Shown here one piece after another: positions 19,331 through 27,468 of a stretch of DNA of 64,000 nt (its first letter is position 1; every line of letters starts with the position of its first letter). A program made the position numbers and the translations under genes. The stretch spans positions 434,001 to 498,000 of the forward strand of contig NZ_JAMBOY010000003.1 in assembly GCF_023715885.1 (NCBI RefSeq), in the 5' to 3' direction. Source of the stretch: Microbacterium hydrocarbonoxydans (GTDB lineage Bacteria; Actinomycetota; Actinomycetes; Actinomycetales; Microbacteriaceae). Below the pieces are notes generated by a model that was given only the letters and a program-made list of their open reading frames with translations, had not been told where the DNA came from and did not search any database.

Positions 19331-19771
19331 TCACGCGGAGACGACGCGGTGCGCCCACTGCCCGCGTCCCAGTCGCGGTTCGACGTAGGTGACGTCGCCC
19401 ACGCGACGGAGCAGACGCCGGTATGCGAGCACCAGGTCGACGGTGACGCCGAGGTCGAAGGCGATGCTCGCGGCATGCCCGTCGCGGGCCGCTTCCGCCT
19501 CGGCGTAGGCGCCGGGGGTGATGAGCAGCCGCGCGGCCCACTCGTCCGCGCGCCGTTCCTGCCTCGCACGCTCGGTCGGGTCGTGCGTGTGCTCATGGCC
19601 GAGCATCGCGTGGCCGAGTTCGTGGGCGATCACGCTGCGCGTCGTGCGCGCACTCATTCCCGGGGCGACCCGGATGGTGGCCGAGTGCGGCTCGTATCCG
19701 CCGCAGGAGCGCCCGGGGCGCTCGACGAGGTGCAGACCGTGGGTCTCCACGAGGTGCAGGAGCTGATCCAC
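19331..19771 (-). CDS. ImmA/IrrE family metallopeptidase
   Basis: A 146-residue zinc peptidase. The motif SVIAHELGHAMLGHEH holds the HExxH zinc site, and ERRADEWAARLL supplies the third ligand region, as in ImmA/IrrE proteins that cut HTH repressors. The start at GTG 19771 has a clear GAGAGGAG ribosome site. An upstream extension of the frame runs through the neighbouring HTH gene and is spurious. It follows the HTH gene at 19794-20177 by 22 bases, so the pair resembles the ImmR-ImmA repressor-antirepressor modules of mobile elements and phages, although no phage genes are nearby. Confidence 0.85.
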   Translation of the reverse strand: MDQLLHLVETHGLHLVERPGRSCGGYEPHSATIRVAPGMSARTTRSVIAHELGHAMLGHEHTHDPTERARQERRADEWAARLLITPGAYAEAEAARDGHAASIAFDLGVTVDLVLAYRRLLRRVGDVTYVEPRLGRGQWAHRVVSA

Positions 19772-19793
19772 GGGGCTCCTCTCGTCGTGGGCG

Positions 19794-20177
19794 TCAGTCG
19801 TACAGGTCGTCGGTGTCGGCGTCGTGGGTGAGGGGCGAGTCGAACGCGACTTCTGCGTCATTCTGTCGGCGACCGGGGACATCGAGGCGCGAGGGGAACG
19901 GGATCACCGCACCGGAGCGGTCGCTCTCGGTGGCCAGGCGCTCTTCAGCGCGCGACAGGATGACATGGGGTGCGACTCCGAGCGCTGCGCCGACGGCATA
20001 GACGACGGGAACGGGGATCGCTCGTTTGCCCGTGACGTAGTTGTCGAGCGCGCTGCGCGCGTACCCGATCTTTCGCGCCATCGCTGCAATACTGCTGCCC
20101 TTGGCGGCGATCTCAGCGCGCAGCTGGCTCCCCACTGCGGCATTGAACGACTCGGCCGGTGTCTTCACGCGAGTCAC
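19794..20177 (-). CDS. XRE-like helix-turn-helix regulator
   Basis: A small DNA-binding protein of about 127 residues. A helix-turn-helix (about residues 18-75) contains IAAKGSSIAAMARKIGYARS and the GKRAIPVPVVYAVGAALGV block. The C-terminal part is acidic and probably disordered (ADTDDLYD). I place the start at GTG 20177. In-frame starts at 20210 and 20303 exist but give unconserved sequence and lack ribosome sites. It is co-directional with and upstream of the ImmA/IrrE peptidase, so it is a likely substrate of that protease. It diverges from another small HTH gene at 20263. Confidence 0.72.
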   Translation of the reverse strand: MTRVKTPAESFNAAVGSQLRAEIAAKGSSIAAMARKIGYARSALDNYVTGKRAIPVPVVYAVGAALGVAPHVILSRAEERLATESDRSGAVIPFPSRLDVPGRRQNDAEVAFDSPLTHDADTDDLYD

Positions 20178-20226
20178 GATAGCACCGGCCTGAGGCCAGG
20201 ATGCCGTCATATCGGTGCGGTGGATA

Positions 20227-20256
20227 TTGTTCGCGCTCCATATGCGGCGATAGTGT
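20227..20256 (+). promoter_or_regulatory. Leaderless promoter of the small HTH gene
   Basis: A -35-like TTGTTC (20227-20232) is followed, after an 18-base gap, by TAGTGT (20251-20256), which ends six bases before ATG 20263. The surrounding 85 bases also have to drive the divergent XRE gene; CAATAT at 20224-20229 on the reverse strand is a possible -10 for it. Confidence 0.5.
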
Positions 20257-20262
20257 CGACGC

Positions 20263-20487
20263 ATGACGACAGAAGTGAGGCGTCTGGTGGCGTCCGCGGT
20301 CATCTCCGAACTGGGGAGAACGGGACGAGACTCGGTCTGGCTGGCAGAACGGTCAGGCCTGAGTCACCGGGACGTTGAGGCGTCGCTGGCGGGTGGACGC
20401 GATCTCACGGTCGCAGAGCTCGCGGCGATCGCCGACGCGCTCGCGGTGTCACCCGCGCGCCTGGTGCCCGCTCCGCCCTCCGGCTGA
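20263..20487 (+). CDS. Small helix-turn-helix protein
   Basis: A 74-residue protein that is little more than one Cro/C1-type helix-turn-helix: SVWLAERSGLSHRDVEASLA, then LTVAELAAIADALAVSPARL. It probably binds DNA as a dimer. It is transcribed divergently from the XRE/ImmA-like pair and may be the Cro-like partner in that switch; this is inferred from position. The start at ATG 20263 fits a leaderless promoter (TAGTGT at 20251-20256). Confidence 0.72.
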   Translation: MTTEVRRLVASAVISELGRTGRDSVWLAERSGLSHRDVEASLAGGRDLTVAELAAIADALAVSPARLVPAPPSG

Positions 20488-20536
20488 CCTGCTGCGGAGT
20501 CACCCGCGCTGCGGCATGCCGCGCTAGCGTGGACGC

Positions 20537-21466
20537 ATGAAGACCGTACCCTTCGGACAGTCCACCGCTCCCGCCGTCGTCGCCGGGATGATGCGCATCA
20601 ACGACAAGAGCGACGCCCAGATCCGAGAGTTGTACGAGACCGCGCGCGGCTCCGGCATCGACTTCTTCGACCACGCCGACATCTACGGCGGCAGCATGCA
20701 CTTCTGCGAGGAACGGTTCGCCTCCGCGCTCGGACTGAGCCCGTCGGAGCGCGACGAGATCGTGCTGCAGACGAAGTGCGGCATCGTGCCGAAGCAGGGC
20801 ATGTTCGACTTCTCGTACGAGCACATCATCCGGCAGGTCGACGGATCTCTGGCAGCGCTGAGCACCGACCGCATCGACGTCCTGCTGCTGCACCGGCCCG
20901 ACGCGCTCGTCGAGCCCGAGGAGGTCGCCAGGGCGTTCGACGAGCTCGAGTCATCGGGCAAGGTGCGCGCCTTCGGCGTCTCGAACCATACCCCGAGGCA
21001 GATCGACCTGCTGCGCACGGCGGTCTCCCAGCCTCTGGTCGCGAACCAGCTGCAGCTCTCGATCACGCACGCCCCCATCATCGCTCAGCCCATCGCCGCG
21101 AACATGGCGGGTGAGGATCAGAGCGTCGTGCGCGACGGCGGCGGCATCGTCGAGTACTGCCGTATCAACGGCATCACGATCCAGGCGTGGTCGCCGTTCC
21201 AGGGCGGATTCTTCACGGGCGTGTTCCTGGGCAACCCCGAGTACGCCGAGCTCAACGCCGTCATCGATCGCCTCGCGGCGGCGCACGGCGTCGAGCCGAT
21301 CGCGATCGCGACGGCGTGGATCACCCGGCATCCGGCGAAGATGCAGGTGGTGCTCGGCACCACGATGCCGCAGCGGGTGCGCGATGCCGCGGCCGGCGCC
21401 GACGTCGAGCTGACGCGGGCCGAGTGGTACGAGCTGTTCCGCGCCGCAGGTCACGTGCTTCCCTAG
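20537..21466 (+). CDS. Aldo/keto reductase (YdhF-like)
   Basis: A 309-residue NAD(P)H-dependent oxidoreductase of the (beta/alpha)8 aldo/keto reductase family. The catalytic tyrosine lies in FFDHADIYGG, the lysine in VLQTKCG and the histidine in DVLLLHRPDAL. The VNQLQLSITH-like block (ANQLQLSITHAPI) and the central WSPFQGGFFTG region resemble E. coli YdhF. The substrate is unknown. ATG 20537 has TAGCGT (20525-20530) six bases upstream. Confidence 0.9.
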   Translation: MKTVPFGQSTAPAVVAGMMRINDKSDAQIRELYETARGSGIDFFDHADIYGGSMHFCEERFASALGLSPSERDEIVLQTKCGIVPKQGMFDFSYEHIIRQVDGSLAALSTDRIDVLLLHRPDALVEPEEVARAFDELESSGKVRAFGVSNHTPRQIDLLRTAVSQPLVANQLQLSITHAPIIAQPIAANMAGEDQSVVRDGGGIVEYCRINGITIQAWSPFQGGFFTGVFLGNPEYAELNAVIDRLAAAHGVEPIAIATAWITRHPAKMQVVLGTTMPQRVRDAAAGADVELTRAEWYELFRAAGHVLP

Positions 21467-21504
21467 CCCGCGCGCGGCGCGCCCCGGTCGTCTACCCTGA
21501 ACAC

Positions 21505-21900
21505 ATGCCGTTCCTGTTCTCGCTCCTCGTCATCGCGCTGATGGTCGGCGCGCTGGTCGACATCATCCGGCGCGAGGACTCGCAGGTCCGCTTCCTGCCG
21601 AAGATGGCGTGGATCATCATCGTCATCCTGCTGCCGCTCATCGGCAGCCTGCTGTGGTTCGCGATCGGTCGGGAGTATTCGGAGGCGGGTCTGCGGATCC
21701 CGCGGATGCGGCCCGCTTCCCGGACCGCGCCCACCAGGGTCGATCCGGTGCCGATGCGTCCCGTCGACAACCGGTCGACGGAGGAGCAGATCGCCGACCT
21801 CGACCGCGAGATCGAGGAGTGGCGGCTGCGCGCGGAGATCGAGAAGCGCCGTCGCGAGGGCGGCGACGCGACGAACGGCACGGAGAAGTCCGCGAGCTAG
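21505..21900 (+). CDS. PLDc_N-type membrane protein
   Basis: A 131-residue protein with two transmembrane helices (about residues 2-20 and 33-53). The signature VDIIRREDSQVRFLPKMAW then IIIVILLPLIGSLLWFAIGR matches the phospholipase D nuclease N-terminal (PLDc_N) domain found alone in many actinobacteria. The cytoplasmic tail has an acidic-basic helix (TEEQIADLDREIEEWRLRAE) likely to be a coiled coil. The function is unknown. TACCCT (21493-21498) ends six bases before ATG 21505. Its stop overlaps the convergent epimerase stop within one CTAG. Confidence 0.83.
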   Translation: MPFLFSLLVIALMVGALVDIIRREDSQVRFLPKMAWIIIVILLPLIGSLLWFAIGREYSEAGLRIPRMRPASRTAPTRVDPVPMRPVDNRSTEEQIADLDREIEEWRLRAEIEKRRREGGDATNGTEKSAS

Positions 21901-22886
21901 CCCCGTTCGGCCGCCAGGTCGAACGACTCCCTGATGGCCGGCTCCAGCGTCGGGTAGGAGAAGGAGAAGCCGGCAGCGTCGAGCTTCTCCGGGACCACCC
22001 ACCGGCTCTTGAGGATGAGCTCCGTCTCGGTGCGGATGCCGATCGCGCCGAGTTCCAGCATCCACCGCGGCATCGGCGGACCGAACGGGACTCCGAGGAC
22101 CCGGCGGACCGTCGCCATGAAGGTCGTGTTGTCGACCGGGTTCGGGGCGGCGGCGTTCACCGGGCCGTCGATCGACGGAGTCTCCTCGAGGAAGTCGATG
22201 ATGCGGGCCACGTCCTCCACGTGCACCCAGCTGAAACGCTGTCGACCGCGGCGGGCTCCGAACTCGTGGCCCGTGCCCGCCGCGCGCCGGGCGCGGCTGA
22301 TCGGCCAGCGGCCGTCCCACTGGGCGCCGCCCATGCCCAGGCGGGCGAGGTTCTTCAGCGGGCCGAGTACGCCGCCGTGACCGAGCACGATCGCGCTGCG
22401 CAGGGCGACGCGCCGCGTGCCGGGCAGATCGTCCGTGAAGAGCGCGCGCTCCCAGGCCTTCGCCACCTCGACGGAGAAGCCGGTGCCGATCTCGCCCGTG
22501 GACTCCGTCATCGGGCGGTCCTCCGCGTGCCGGTAGATCGTCGCCGTCGAAGAGTTCACCCAGAGGGCGGGGGGCTCGGCTGCCCTGGCGATCGCGCCCG
22601 AGATCGCGGCCGTGGTGTCGAGGCGCGAGCGGAAGATGGCCGCGCGGTTCTCGGGGGTGTACCGGCAGTTCACGCTCTTGCCGGCGAGGCCGATGACCAG
22701 GGTCGCGCCGTCGACGGCGGCGTCGATCCCGTCCTGATCGTCCCAGCGGAGGTCCGCACCCGATCGAGAGATGGTCACGACCTCTCGGCCCGCCGCCTCG
22801 AAGCGCGGCACGAGATGGCGTCCCATGAACCCGGTGGAGCCGCCGATCACGACGCGGCCGGCGGCGGAGGGTGAGGGTGTCGTCAC
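21897..22886 (-). CDS. TIGR01777 family NAD-dependent epimerase/dehydratase
   Basis: A 329-residue extended short-chain dehydrogenase. The N-terminal NAD motif is VVIGGSTGFMGRHL, the central VNSSTATIYRHAEDRPMTE carries the family tyrosine region, and the C-terminal DUF1731 part (PRWMLELGAIGIRTETELIL) is diagnostic of the TIGR01777/YfcH/SDR39U1 group. The physiological substrate is unknown. The ATG at 22886 overlaps the stop of the DUF4166 gene (ATGA). The two are often found together, sometimes fused, in other bacteria. Confidence 0.9.
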   Translation of the reverse strand: MTTPSPSAAGRVVIGGSTGFMGRHLVPRFEAAGREVVTISRSGADLRWDDQDGIDAAVDGATLVIGLAGKSVNCRYTPENRAAIFRSRLDTTAAISGAIARAAEPPALWVNSSTATIYRHAEDRPMTESTGEIGTGFSVEVAKAWERALFTDDLPGTRRVALRSAIVLGHGGVLGPLKNLARLGMGGAQWDGRWPISRARRAAGTGHEFGARRGRQRFSWVHVEDVARIIDFLEETPSIDGPVNAAAPNPVDNTTFMATVRRVLGVPFGPPMPRWMLELGAIGIRTETELILKSRWVVPEKLDAAGFSFSYPTLEPAIRESFDLAAERG

Positions 22887-23509
22887 GGGGTCTCGCTCTC
22901 GATCGCGTACTCGAAGAATCCGACGTACTCGTAGACGCGCCCGAGCACCGGGGCGTCGATGGTCATGGAGACGTGGTGCCGCTCGCGCTCCTCGTCCCAG
23001 CGCTCGACGAGTCCGATCCGCGGGCTGAGGAACCGGGGGACCGAGAGCCGCAGAGCGCCGAGGCGCAGTCCGACGCGTCGAATCGTCAGGACGACGGCCT
23101 CGTCGCGCACGTCGATGTCGAAGGTGGTGACGACGGTGCGGTGCGGACCGATCTCGTTGCGGAGTATCCCGTCAGGGGTGAGCTCCACGACGTCCGGCAT
23201 CACCCACGTGCGGCCGGGCAGCTCGAACCACCGGGTCGCAAGGGCCCGTCCGTCGGCGGTGCGATTCTCGATGCGGAACGGGACGTCGCGCTCCCACCCC
23301 GCGAAGGCGACGCCGAGGGCCTCCGCGATCCGGAACAGGGGCCGCACCCAGGCGATCCGTGATCCGGCGGTCGTGAACACGCCGGTGCCGACGCCGACGT
23401 GCCCGTCCGGAATCGTGCGGAAGTACCACGCGGTCTTCGGATGGAGCTCGGAGATCCGGGAGCCCAGAGCACGCTCGTACGGAGATGTCGAAGCGTCCTG
23501 CGCGGTCAC
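22883..23509 (-). CDS. DUF4166 domain-containing protein
   Basis: A 208-residue protein of unknown function. The pattern HPKTAWYFRTIPDGHVGVGTG, in parts AWYFRTIPDGH and GVGTGVF, followed by VPFRIENRTADG and the C-terminal VYEYVGFFEYA, fits DUF4166. It is coupled to the TIGR01777 enzyme by a four-base overlap, which supports a shared role. The GTG start at 23509 has TAGGCT (23516-23521) ending six bases upstream, so the two-gene transcript should be leaderless. Confidence 0.82.
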   Translation of the reverse strand: MTAQDASTSPYERALGSRISELHPKTAWYFRTIPDGHVGVGTGVFTTAGSRIAWVRPLFRIAEALGVAFAGWERDVPFRIENRTADGRALATRWFELPGRTWVMPDVVELTPDGILRNEIGPHRTVVTTFDIDVRDEAVVLTIRRVGLRLGALRLSVPRFLSPRIGLVERWDEERERHHVSMTIDAPVLGRVYEYVGFFEYAIESETP

Positions 23510-23518
23510 GCCCTCAGC

Positions 23519-24715
23519 CTAGCGAGGCCGCGCTGCCAGATGGCGATCGACGCGGGCGGGCGACAGCACCTCGTGCGCGACCATGATCGCGGCACCCAAG
23601 ACAGCCGCACGGTCGCCCGCCTGGGACTGCACGATCGACAGGTGCTGGGTCGCCAGCGGGATCGAGCGGCGGTAGACCACCTCGCGGACACCGGCCAGAA
23701 GATGTTCCCCGGCCCTCGCGATGCTGCCGCCGAGCACGATGATCGACGGATTGAGCAGGTTGACGACGGTCGCGAGCACCTCGCCGACGTCGCGGCCGGC
23801 TTGACGGGTGGCTTCGATCGCCACCGGGTCGCCCGCGCGAACGAGATCGATCACGTCGCCCGGGCCCTTCGCGTCGAGGCCGGCCTCCCGCAGCGAGCGG
23901 GCGAGCGCCGACCCGCTGGCGAGGGCTTCGAGGTCGCGCTCGTCCTCCCGCTCGCGGTTCGACGCCGCCGATCGCGGTACCTGGACGTGCCCCATGTCTC
24001 CTGCCGAGCCCTGCGCACCGCGCTGCAGGGCGCCGCCCGCGATGATGCCCGCCCCGATGCCGGTCGACACCTTGACGAAGACGAGGTCGTCGATGTGAGG
24101 CCACGTGGTGGCATGCTCACCGAGGGCGAGGATGTTGACGTCGTTGTCGACCAGTACCGGTACGTCGAAGGTGCGCTGCACGTAGCCCGGGACGTCGAAG
24201 CGATCCCAGCCGGGCATGATCGGGGGATTCGTAGGCCGTCCGCTGGAGTGCTCGACGGGGCCGGGGACGCCGATGCCGACGCCGAGCAGGGGAAGGCCCT
24301 GTGCGGTGTTCTCCTGCAGCAGCGCAGAGCCACCGGCGAGGATCTCGTCGAGCAGACGCTCGGGCCCGTCGGCGATGTCGACCGCGCGGGTGCGCGACTC
24401 GAGGATCACGCCGGCGAGATCGGCCACGGCGACCGTGGCATGGGTGGCGCCGAGATCGACGGCGAGCACGACTCCCGCACGTGCGTTGAAGGCGACACGC
24501 GCCGGGGGGCGGCCGCCCGTCGACACTGCCTCCCCGGCCGCCTGCAGCAGTCCCGAGGCGAGCAGTGCGTCGATGCGGAGCGCCACAGTGGACCGCGCGA
24601 GTCCGGTGAGCGCGGCGAGTTCGGCCTTTGTTCTGGCCTGGCCGTCCCGAAGGATCTGAAAGATCTCCCCGGCGCCGGGGCTCGTCGCCGACCCGGCCCG
24701 CAGCACGTCACTCAT
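23519..24715 (-). CDS. ROK family transcriptional regulator
   Basis: A 398-residue regulator. It has an N-terminal MarR-like winged helix (TKAELAALTGLARSTVALRI near residues 28-48), then a ROK fold with the phosphate motif AVDLGATHATVAVAD and VFVKVSTGIGAGIIAGG. The expected zinc-binding CxCGxxGC motif after GHVQV is missing; that segment reads PRSAASNREREDERDLEALA with no cysteine. ROK regulators usually repress sugar uptake genes and are released by the sugar or its phosphate. It is divergent from the Gfo/Idh/MocA-ABC locus at 24830, which it probably controls through the dyads at 24764-24802. Confidence 0.88.
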   Translation of the reverse strand: MSDVLRAGSATSPGAGEIFQILRDGQARTKAELAALTGLARSTVALRIDALLASGLLQAAGEAVSTGGRPPARVAFNARAGVVLAVDLGATHATVAVADLAGVILESRTRAVDIADGPERLLDEILAGGSALLQENTAQGLPLLGVGIGVPGPVEHSSGRPTNPPIMPGWDRFDVPGYVQRTFDVPVLVDNDVNILALGEHATTWPHIDDLVFVKVSTGIGAGIIAGGALQRGAQGSAGDMGHVQVPRSAASNREREDERDLEALASGSALARSLREAGLDAKGPGDVIDLVRAGDPVAIEATRQAGRDVGEVLATVVNLLNPSIIVLGGSIARAGEHLLAGVREVVYRRSIPLATQHLSIVQSQAGDRAAVLGAAIMVAHEVLSPARVDRHLAARPR

Positions 24716-24763
24716 TGCGTCAGTAAACCACAGGCTTCATGTCGTTCCTCGGAGAACTTCAGT

Positions 24764-24802
24764 TTCGTTACAAAGAACTTTTGACAAAGCGCTAGCAAAA
24801 GT
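24764..24802. promoter_or_regulatory. Candidate ROK-regulator operator
   Basis: Two dyads lie in the 114-base gap between the ROK gene and the sugar locus. TTCGTTACAAAGAA (24764-24777) has the form TTCnTTnnAAnGAA. ACTTTTG (24777-24783) and CAAAAGT (24796-24802) are perfect 7-base arms 12 bases apart. A -35-like TTGACA lies at 24781-24786 inside the second dyad, but no good -10 was found downstream of it. The AT-rich patch stands out in this GC-rich window. Confidence 0.5.
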
Positions 24803-24829
24803 GGTCCTCGCTGTGTCAGACTCACCGGC

Positions 24830-25939
24830 ATGACAACGGCTGTCACTGACACCGGTCTCGGGACGCTCCGAGCCGGCATCCTCGGCGGGGGGTTCATGGC
24901 GCGCGTGCATCGCACCGCCACCCGGGACGCCGGGGGCGAGGTGAGAGCCGTGGCGACCAGGTCGGTCGCCACCGGGCGCGACGCGGCCGACGCGCTGGGC
25001 GCATCGCGGGCCGAGCCGGATGCGGCATCCCTCTTCGGCGCGGCAGACATCGACGTGGTGCACGTGTGCACCCCGAACGCGACTCACGTCGACCTCGCGG
25101 CGCGCGCGCTCGCCGCGGGCAAGCACGTCGTCTGCGAGAAGCCGCTGGCCACCACGGCGCACGACGCTCGGCGACTCGCGGATGCCGCAGCAGCGGAGAG
25201 GCTCGTCGCAGCCGTGCCGTTCGTCTACCGCTATCACCCGATGATCCGCGAGGCCAGAGCGCGCATCGCCGCGGGAGACGCCGGCGAGCTGCTCACCCTC
25301 GACTGCTCGTACCTGCAGGACTGGATGCTGCTGCCGACGGACGACGACTGGCGCGCCCGTTCCGACGCGGGAGGAGCCTCGAGGGCATTCGCCGACATCG
25401 GATCGCACCTCTGCGACCTCATCGAGTTCGTCACGGGCGAGCGCATCCGGTCCTTGAGCGCGCGCACGCGTCGGGTCTTCGCCGAGCGAGGGGGAGTGGC
25501 CGTCGACACCGAGGACATCGCGGCGGTGCTCGTCGAGACGACCTCCGGGGCGCTGGGCACGCTGCTCGTCTCGCAGATGGCACCGGGGCGCAAGAACGCA
25601 CTGACGCTCGAACTGCACGGCTCGCGTCAGGCCCTCCGCTTCGAGCAGGAGCGGCCGGAGGAGCTGTGGATCGGCGGCAGGGAGGGCTCGATGGTGCTGC
25701 TGCGCGACCCCGCCACGGCATCGCCCGACTCCGCGCGGCTCCAGCGCGTCCCCGCGGGACACCCCATGGGCTATCAGGACGCATTCAACGCCTTCATCGC
25801 CGACGTCCACGCGGCGATCGGCGGAGCCCGCCCCGAGGGCCTGCCGACCTTCGAGGACGGCTGGCGAGCCGCGGTGCTGACGGAGGCGGTGCTCGCCTCG
25901 GCGGCCGACGACGGACGATGGACGGAGATCCCCGAATGA
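24830..25939 (+). CDS. Gfo/Idh/MocA family oxidoreductase
   Basis: A 369-residue NAD(P)-dependent sugar or polyol dehydrogenase. The Rossmann start is LRAGILGGGFMARVH, the canonical HVVCEKPLATT motif gives the lysine-proline pair near the nicotinamide, and the C-terminal half is the alpha/beta dimerisation and substrate domain. Members include inositol, glucose-fructose and 3-keto-sugar enzymes. The substrate here is unknown. It is the first gene of an operon with a ribose-type ABC importer and overlaps the ATPase start by four bases (ATGA at 25936). It is divergent from the ROK regulator. Confidence 0.9.
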   Translation: MTTAVTDTGLGTLRAGILGGGFMARVHRTATRDAGGEVRAVATRSVATGRDAADALGASRAEPDAASLFGAADIDVVHVCTPNATHVDLAARALAAGKHVVCEKPLATTAHDARRLADAAAAERLVAAVPFVYRYHPMIREARARIAAGDAGELLTLDCSYLQDWMLLPTDDDWRARSDAGGASRAFADIGSHLCDLIEFVTGERIRSLSARTRRVFAERGGVAVDTEDIAAVLVETTSGALGTLLVSQMAPGRKNALTLELHGSRQALRFEQERPEELWIGGREGSMVLLRDPATASPDSARLQRVPAGHPMGYQDAFNAFIADVHAAIGGARPEGLPTFEDGWRAAVLTEAVLASAADDGRWTEIPE

Positions 25940-27468
25940 CCACGCTCACCACCGATGCGGTGCTCGCCGTCAGCGGCATCCGCAAGTCGTTCTTCGGCGT
26001 CGACGTGCTGAAGGGCATCGACTTCGACCTGCGCCCCGGCGAGGTCCACGGCCTGGTCGGCGAGAACGGTGCCGGTAAATCGACGCTCATGAAGATCATC
26101 GCCGGCGTGCAGCCCGCCGACGAGGGCATCGTTCGGTACCGGGGCCAGGAGGTGCGGCACACCCACCCCCGGCAGGCCATGGACGAGGGGATCGTCACGG
26201 TCTTCCAGGAGTTCACACTGCTGCCCGAGCGCACGGTGGCGCAGAACGTCTACCTCGGCCGGGAGCCGCGCCGCTCCGGATTCGTCGACCGGAAGGCCAT
26301 GAACGCCCGCACCGACGAGCTGCTCGCCGACCTCGGCGTCTCGTTCATCGACGCGCAGGCGCGCGTGGGCTCGCTCACCGTCGCGGAGCAGCAGATCGTC
26401 GAGATCGTGAAGGCGCTGTCGTTCGACGCCCGGGTCATCTCGATGGACGAGCCCACCGCGGCGCTCAGCGACCGCGAGGTCGAGCTGCTGTACGCGATCA
26501 TCCGGCGTCTCACTGCGCGCGGTGTCGCAGTGATCTACGTCTCGCACCGGTTGAAGGAGATCTTCGACCTCTGCGATCGGATCACCATCCTCAAGGACGG
26601 CGCGCTGGTCTCGACGGATGCCGCGGCCGACCTCACGACCGACGAGCTCGTCCGGCGGATGGTCGGCCGGTCGATCCAGTCGTACTTCCCGGACCCGATC
26701 GAGGGGACCACGGTCGGCGACGCGCGGCTCGAGCTCGACGGATGCGGGAACTCCTTCGTCGACGGCGTGAATCTCAGGTTGCGCGCGGGTGAAATCGTCG
26801 GCATCGCCGGGCTGCAGGGCTCCGGGCGCACCGAGCTCGTCGAGGGCGTCTTCGGTGTCGAGCCGTTCGTCCGGGGGCGCACGCGCGTCGACGGCCGTGA
26901 GGTGCGCATCACGAGCGCTCGCGCTGCCGTGCGCGCCGGTCTCGCCCTCGTCTCCGAGGATCGCAAGGCGCAGGGGCTCGCGCTCGGGCAATCCGTGCTC
27001 GACAACACGCTCCTGGTGGTCCGCAGTGTCTTCGCCGGTCGGACGGGTGCTGCGCGGCGCGAGGTGCCCGGCATCCTGAGCTCGCTGGAGATCAGCTCCC
27101 GGGGCGTCGGTCAGGAGACGCGATTCCTCTCCGGCGGCAACCAGCAGAAGGTCGTGCTCGCGAAATGGCTGCTCACGCGGCCACAGGTCGTTCTCTTCGA
27201 CGAGCCGACCAGGGGCATCGATGTCGGTGCCAAGCTGGCGGTCTACCGACTCATGCGCGAACTGGCCGCGCAGGGCACGGCGGTGCTGATGGTGTCCAGC
27301 GAGCTGCCCGAAGTGATCGGCATGAGCGATCGCATCCTCGTGATGCACGACGGCGAGCTCGTCGCCGAGCTGCCGGCGGGTTCCCCCGAGCACGTGATCC
27401 TCGGAGCGGCGACGGGTGCGACTCCGCCCGGCCGAACCGCCCCGACCGACGAGGGAGACGCACGATGA
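25936..27468 (+). CDS. Sugar ABC transporter, double ATPase (RbsA type)
   Basis: A 510-residue protein with two fused ABC ATPase halves. The first has Walker A GENGAGKST and Walker B VISMDEPTAALS. The second has the altered Walker A GLQGSGRTE and an intact signature LSGGNQQKV, followed by LFDEPTRGIDVGAK. This split is typical of ribose and other monosaccharide importers (carbohydrate uptake transporter-2). It is coupled by four-base overlaps to the dehydrogenase before it and the permease after it. Confidence 0.95.
   Translation: MTTLTTDAVLAVSGIRKSFFGVDVLKGIDFDLRPGEVHGLVGENGAGKSTLMKIIAGVQPADEGIVRYRGQEVRHTHPRQAMDEGIVTVFQEFTLLPERTVAQNVYLGREPRRSGFVDRKAMNARTDELLADLGVSFIDAQARVGSLTVAEQQIVEIVKALSFDARVISMDEPTAALSDREVELLYAIIRRLTARGVAVIYVSHRLKEIFDLCDRITILKDGALVSTDAAADLTTDELVRRMVGRSIQSYFPDPIEGTTVGDARLELDGCGNSFVDGVNLRLRAGEIVGIAGLQGSGRTELVEGVFGVEPFVRGRTRVDGREVRITSARAAVRAGLALVSEDRKAQGLALGQSVLDNTLLVVRSVFAGRTGAARREVPGILSSLEISSRGVGQETRFLSGGNQQKVVLAKWLLTRPQVVLFDEPTRGIDVGAKLAVYRLMRELAAQGTAVLMVSSELPEVIGMSDRILVMHDGELVAELPAGSPEHVILGAATGATPPGRTAPTDEGDAR

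Noticed and set aside
21897..21900. Special significance of convergent stop codons sharing CTAG (also at 35733-35736)
   Set aside because: Two TAG stops overlapping in the palindrome CTAG is an economical but ordinary arrangement in compact genomes.
24781..24810. Standard promoter for the Gfo/Idh/MocA gene starting from TTGACA
   Set aside because: No acceptable -10 hexamer lies 16-19 bases downstream, so only the operator-like dyads are reported.
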